Part shown: piece after piece, positions 44,580-48,064 of the stretch
Numbering within the stretch: the first letter of the stretch is position 1
Layout of the letters: every line of letters begins with the position of its first letter
Assembly (NCBI GenBank): GCA_035711865.1
Contig: DASTBT010000108.1
Span: forward strand, 1 to 48,064
Reading direction: 5' to 3'
DNA from: JAOUEA01 sp035711865
GTDB lineage: Bacteria > Actinomycetota > UBA4738 > HRBIN12
Length of the DNA stretch: 48,064 nucleotides
Notes under the pieces: generated by a model
The model's database searches: none
The model's input: the letters and a program-made list of their open reading frames with translations, nothing else
What the model was told of the DNA's origin: nothing
Made by a program: the position numbers and the translations under genes

Positions 44580-45719
44580 TCAGGCTGAGTCCGCCTCGAC
44601 CCGGGCCTCGGACGCGTCGACCTCCCCCGAGGCATCCGTGCGCCAGTCCTTCTTCGTCTTCCAGATGAGGTAGGTGAACGCACCGATCGGGATCTGGATG
44701 CCGTAGGTCAGCGCGCGGAACATCAGGACGGCCCCCACCACGGCGGCGTGCTCGCTGTCGGGCGCCGCCGCCGCGAGCCCGCCGATGTAGCCGAGGTCGA
44801 TCACGCCGACGCCGCCGGGAGTGATCGGCACCGCGGACAGCAGCCTGCTGAAGGCGAACACGGCGAAGACCTGCGCGCTGCTCACGTCCTGCTCGGACAA
44901 GCCCATGTTGCGCAACGAGAGCAACAGGACGAAGAACAACGCCAGCTGGCTGAGGATCGTGGTCCACGTGAGCCGGAGCCACCGGCGTTCCACGAGCCCG
45001 ATCGTGTCGGAGCGGAACCTCACCGCCCGGTCGCCCGTGTCGGTCTTGGGCGGCCTGCGGAACAGCCGCAGGAAGAACGACAGGACCCTGCCCACGCCGT
45101 CACCGATCCGACGTGCGAATCGTTCGCTCGCGAACAACGCGGCGAGCAGCCCGACCGCGATCGCGAGCACCACCACGCCGACCACCGCGGCGACCACGTA
45201 GGCCGACCCGCTCTGCCCGGCGATCACCAGGATGACGATCGACAGCACCGGAAGCGCCAGCTTCACGAAGATGTTCCAGATGCCGGTGACCCCGACGTAC
45301 AGCGCCACGTCGGTCCCGGTGAAGCCCCACGATTTCAGGATCGTGTACGTGAGGCCGACGGCGATCGCGCCCCCGCCGGGAAGCGTGTTCGCGACCGACG
45401 TCGTGGTCTGCGTCAGCACGGCGGCGTGGCCCATGCGGAGCCCGGGGAGAGCGGCCATGTTCGCCCACCAGTAGCTGAACAGGTTGAAGATCGTGGCGGC
45501 GACCAGCGAAACGAGCTCCAGCCAGGTAAGGGATCCGAAGGCCGTCCGAACCTCGCCGTAGTCGGCGATCTTCGGAATCGCGAAGACGAAGATCCCGCCG
45601 ACGATCGCGACCGAGATCAATCCCGAGACGATCCTCCTCACGGGCGAGTGATGATCGGGCTCGGTCGGGGCCTCCTGGGTCGAGGTCACCTTCGTCGTTG
45701 CTGGATCGTCAGCAGGCAT
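44580..45719 (-). CDS. YbhN/LPG-synthase-TM-type membrane protein
   Basis: A 379-residue membrane protein of the UPF0104/TIGR00374 type, the membrane part related to the flippase half of MprF. It has about eight helices and the family patterns SYWWANMAALPGLRMGHAAVLTQTTTSVANTLPGGGAIAVGLTYTIL and RLLSAVPITPGGVGVIDLGYIGGL; the two PGG(G/V)G turns are characteristic. The synthase domain of MprF is absent. A role in moving a lipid across the membrane is inferred from the family. It is on the minus strand, converging with the PAP2 phosphatase gene (1-base gap) and divergent from paralog 2. The -10 TATCCT ends 6 bases before the ATG at 45719. Confidence 0.88.
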   Translation of the reverse strand: MPADDPATTKVTSTQEAPTEPDHHSPVRRIVSGLISVAIVGGIFVFAIPKIADYGEVRTAFGSLTWLELVSLVAATIFNLFSYWWANMAALPGLRMGHAAVLTQTTTSVANTLPGGGAIAVGLTYTILKSWGFTGTDVALYVGVTGIWNIFVKLALPVLSIVILVIAGQSGSAYVVAAVVGVVVLAIAVGLLAALFASERFARRIGDGVGRVLSFFLRLFRRPPKTDTGDRAVRFRSDTIGLVERRWLRLTWTTILSQLALFFVLLLSLRNMGLSEQDVSSAQVFAVFAFSRLLSAVPITPGGVGVIDLGYIGGLAAAAPDSEHAAVVGAVLMFRALTYGIQIPIGAFTYLIWKTKKDWRTDASGEVDASEARVEADSA

Positions 45720-45782
45720 CGGGGCAGGATATCCCGGCCGGAGCATGCGTGGGGCAAGGGGAACCTCGGCTAGGCTCCAACG

Positions 45783-47420
45783 ATGGAATCGTCCGTGGTC
45801 CCGCCGGGGCGGGTGCGTCGTCGTCGCCGTCCGTCCGCGGAGCCCGCTCCGCTCCCCCGGGCCGCGAGCTCGGCTCGATGGTGGGTGGCGCTCGCCGGCG
45901 TCGTCGCCCTCGGCGTCGCCACCGAGCTGTTCGTCCGCGGGAACGACGACCTGCACACGCTCGGCGACGCCGTGCTCGAAACCTTCGAGGGCATCCGCAC
46001 GCCGGTCCTCACCGATCTCGCGAAGGTGGTCGCCGCCCTCACGGCCTTCGGCTCCGTGCAGGTGCTGCGCATCGCCCTCGCGATCGTGTTGGTCGTCACG
46101 AAGCGGTTCCGTCATCTGGTCGTCGCTCTCGCGACGTTCGTGATCAGCGACTGGCTGGTGCTGTCGTTCCTCGATGTCCAGCTCACGCCGGCCGACATCA
46201 CGCCGTTGATCGATGCAACCGACTTCCGTTTCCCGTCGTGGCCGATGACCGCCTTCGCGATCACGGTCTTCGCGATGCCGTTCGTGCTCGCCCCTGCCGG
46301 TCCGGCCAGGAAGCGGGCCATGGCCGGGGCGTGGGCGGCGGTGACGCTCGTCGCGCTCTCACGGCTCTACCTCGCGGCGGACTACCCCGCGAACGTCGTG
46401 TACGCCGCGGTGTTCAGCTGGGTGCTGACCGAGACGTTGTTCCGGTGGTTCGTTCCCGATGAATCGTTCCCGGTGAGCTACCGACGCGGCGGCAACGCCG
46501 CCCACCTCGACCTCGGCGGCGCTCGTGCCGACGCCGTGCGACGCGCGATGGCCGATCAGGTCGGGCTCGAGGTGACCACCGTGGAACCCTTCGGGCTCGA
46601 GGGATCCGGCGGCTCATCGCCGTTGCGCATGACGCTCGCCGACGGATCGCGCATCTTCGGGAAGATCTATGCCACGAGCCACGTGCGGGCCGACCGCTGG
46701 TACCGCATCGGTCGCACGATCCTGTACGGCAAGCTGGAGGACGAGGCACCGTTCGGATCCGTGCGGCGACTGGTGACGTACGAGGACTACGCGCTGCGTC
46801 TGCTCGCGATGAACGACGTCAAGGTCGCCCGCACGTGGGGAGTCGTCGAGCTCACCCCGAACAGCGAATACATGCTCGTCACCGAGTTCTTCGAGGACTC
46901 CAAGAACCTGGGCGATTCGGACATCGACGATGCCGTGATCGACGAAGGTCTGGGGCTGATCCGCCGCTTCTGGGACATCGGGGTGGCCCATCGGGACATC
47001 AAACCCGCGAACCTGCTGGTGCAGCGAGGGCGCATGCAACTCGTGGACGTGTCCGGCCTCGAGGTGCGCCCGAGTCCCTGGCGCGAGGCCGTCGACCTCG
47101 CCAACATGATGTTGACGCTCGCGCTCCAGACCGACCCCGGTCGCGTCTACGACCGGGCGACCAACGTCTTCTCGCCCGACGAGATCGCCGAGGCGTTCGC
47201 CAGCGCGCAAGGCATGGCCGTGCCGACCGAGCTCTCGGCCCGGTTGAAGGCGGACACGCGACCCATCCTGTCGACGTTCGTCGAGCTCGCCCCCGCGCAT
47301 CCTCCCGTGTCCATCCAGCGCTGGAGCCTCCGACGCATCGCGCTCACCGCGGGAGCGGTCGTCGGCGGACTCCTCCTGCTCGCCATGGCGATCGACTCCC
47401 TGTTCGCCGGGCTCCGCTGA
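45783..47420 (+). CDS. Membrane protein: degenerate PAP2 domain fused to a kinase-like domain (paralog 2)
   Basis: A 545-residue paralog of the protein at 41607. The membrane part (about 33-222) has lost more: no K-x6-RP, PSGH is PSWP (151-154), and the third motif is SRLYLAADYPAN with Asp200 for the nucleophile His and Asn204 for Asp. The kinase-like part (about 235-490) is well kept: Lys294 (FGKIYATSH), Glu334, HRDIKPAN (403-410), Asp422 in LVDVSG, then RPSPWREAVDLANMM. A C-terminal helix (LTAGAVVGGLLLLAMAIDSLF) follows. The segment HVRADRWY(K/R)xGRTILYGKLEDE is almost identical in both paralogs and may be family-specific. The -10 TAGGCT ends 6 bases before the ATG. Confidence 0.85.
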   Translation: MESSVVPPGRVRRRRRPSAEPAPLPRAASSARWWVALAGVVALGVATELFVRGNDDLHTLGDAVLETFEGIRTPVLTDLAKVVAALTAFGSVQVLRIALAIVLVVTKRFRHLVVALATFVISDWLVLSFLDVQLTPADITPLIDATDFRFPSWPMTAFAITVFAMPFVLAPAGPARKRAMAGAWAAVTLVALSRLYLAADYPANVVYAAVFSWVLTETLFRWFVPDESFPVSYRRGGNAAHLDLGGARADAVRRAMADQVGLEVTTVEPFGLEGSGGSSPLRMTLADGSRIFGKIYATSHVRADRWYRIGRTILYGKLEDEAPFGSVRRLVTYEDYALRLLAMNDVKVARTWGVVELTPNSEYMLVTEFFEDSKNLGDSDIDDAVIDEGLGLIRRFWDIGVAHRDIKPANLLVQRGRMQLVDVSGLEVRPSPWREAVDLANMMLTLALQTDPGRVYDRATNVFSPDEIAEAFASAQGMAVPTELSARLKADTRPILSTFVELAPAHPPVSIQRWSLRRIALTAGAVVGGLLLLAMAIDSLFAGLR

Positions 47421-47436
47421 CCGGCATCGGAATCGG

Positions 47437-48064
47437 TCACGGAACCAGGACCACCAAGGGCTTCGACCGGGGGCCGTCGTCCTCGTAGACCCCGATCAGC
47501 CGGCCGTCGGGTGAGCGGACGGCATGTGGTCCATCGAGGCCCGACGGACCGAGGGGCCGGCCGTTCGCAGCCGCCCGGGCCTCGTGTGCGTCGAGCGTCA
47601 GGCCGGGAAGGTGTGCCACTGCTCGGTCGATCGGAAGCGGAGAGCCGGGATCGTCGGGGAGAACGGATTCCACCACGTCGAACGAGCCGATGTGCGTGCG
47701 ACGGAGCGCCGTCAGGTGGGCGCCGCATCCGAGCGCGGCTCCCACGTCGGCGGCCAGGACCCGCACGTAGGTGCCGCCGCCGCAGGTGATCGTGACGTCG
47801 ACGTCGTCGCCCCGACGGGCGACGAGCTCGAACCGCTCGACATGGATCGCCCGAGCAGCCGCTTCGATCGCTTCGCCCTTGCGCGCGGCCTCGTACAGCC
47901 TGCGGCCTCCGACCCTGACCGCCGAATACGCCGGCGGGCGTTGCATCGACTCGCCCTCGAGCCCGGCGAGTGCGCGTGTCAACGCGACGTCGGACACCGC
48001 GACCTCGGAGGTACGTACGACGTCGCCCTCTGCGTCGAGGGTCGACGTCTCGACCCCGAGCCGC
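47437..48064 (-). CDS. truB: tRNA pseudouridine-55 synthase (5' part outside window)
   Basis: The C-terminal 208 residues of TruB, which makes pseudouridine 55 in the tRNA T loop. The visible part starts at LGVETSTLDAEGDVV, then shows MQRPPAYSAVRVGGRRLYEAARKGE, the thumb-loop flank TITCGGGTYVRVLAADVGAALGCGAHLTALRRTHIGSF, and a short C-terminal PUA-like end. The catalytic Asp lies upstream of the window. The frame is open to the right edge, so the gene continues beyond 48064. In relatives it directly precedes ribF. Confidence 0.95.
   Translation of the reverse strand, partial: RLGVETSTLDAEGDVVRTSEVAVSDVALTRALAGLEGESMQRPPAYSAVRVGGRRLYEAARKGEAIEAAARAIHVERFELVARRGDDVDVTITCGGGTYVRVLAADVGAALGCGAHLTALRRTHIGSFDVVESVLPDDPGSPLPIDRAVAHLPGLTLDAHEARAAANGRPLGPSGLDGPHAVRSPDGRLIGVYEDDGPRSKPLVVLVP

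Overview
The window is 48 kb of high-GC, densely packed bacterial DNA. Gene content and order point to an actinobacterium, probably from a deep-branching class outside the classical Actinomycetes; I cannot name a genus. The evidence is a conserved minus-strand backbone in the order found around truB to dut in Mycobacterium and relatives: truB, ribF, rpsO, pnp, M16 peptidase, dapB, dapA, RNase J, ftsK, a rodZ-like gene, cinA, thpR, recA, recX, miaB, miaA, dapF, hflX, lexA/LysM, nrdR, nrdJ, dut. The SOS operators are of the CGAAC-N4-GTTCG type and the NrdR boxes look actinobacterial. RNase Y between recX and miaB is less usual for the phylum.

Layout. 0-5.3 kb: end of a TPR-like gene, tRNA-Gly(GCC), dut, a VOC protein, B12-dependent ribonucleotide reductase nrdJ, its repressor nrdR, and a LysM protein divergent from lexA. 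5.3-7.9 kb: lexA, a secreted RTX-repeat protein and a double-SIS protein. 7.9-15.5 kb: a tightly overlapping operon read miaB-miaA-dapF-dapE-dapC-dapD-hflX. 15.6-19.9 kb: an unassigned 829-residue coiled-coil protein facing rny. 19.9-24.4 kb: rodZ-like, cinA, thpR, recA, recX. 24.4-26 kb: ppa, an acetyltransferase and a small hypothetical gene on the plus strand. 26-31.1 kb: dapA, RNase J, ftsK. 31.1-33.9 kb: cobalamin adenosyltransferase, two secreted proteins, a histidine phosphatase and a LysE-type exporter. 33.9-40.6 kb: ribF, rpsO, pnp, M16 peptidase, dapB, with a DUF998-like gene inserted. 40.7-47.4 kb: a six-gene envelope/lipid cassette between ribF and truB. The truncated truB ends the window.

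How the parts work together. Six enzymes of the succinylase route to meso-diaminopimelate and lysine (dapA, B, C, D, E, F) are present. DNA-damage response and nucleotide supply are intertwined: LexA sites control lexA, recA and a LysM gene resembling the ChiZ/DivS/YneA division inhibitors, and NrdR boxes sit before nrdR and nrdJ. The adenosyltransferase at 31.2 kb could make the adenosylcobalamin that NrdJ needs. RNA decay enzymes RNase Y, RNase J and PNPase are all here.

The most interesting region is 40.7-47.4 kb. Two paralogous membrane proteins each fuse a PAP2-fold membrane domain, degenerate at the catalytic positions, to a protein-kinase-like domain whose HRDxKPxN loop is intact, plus a C-terminal membrane anchor. 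Between them lie a lipoprotein, a stand-alone PAP2 phosphatase with a complete active site, and a YbhN/LPG-synthase-type membrane protein. I read this as an undescribed lipid-linked phosphate handling or signalling module. The function is inference.

Many genes have an actinobacterial -10 hexamer (TAnnnT) ending 6-8 bases before the start codon, which suggests widespread leaderless transcription.
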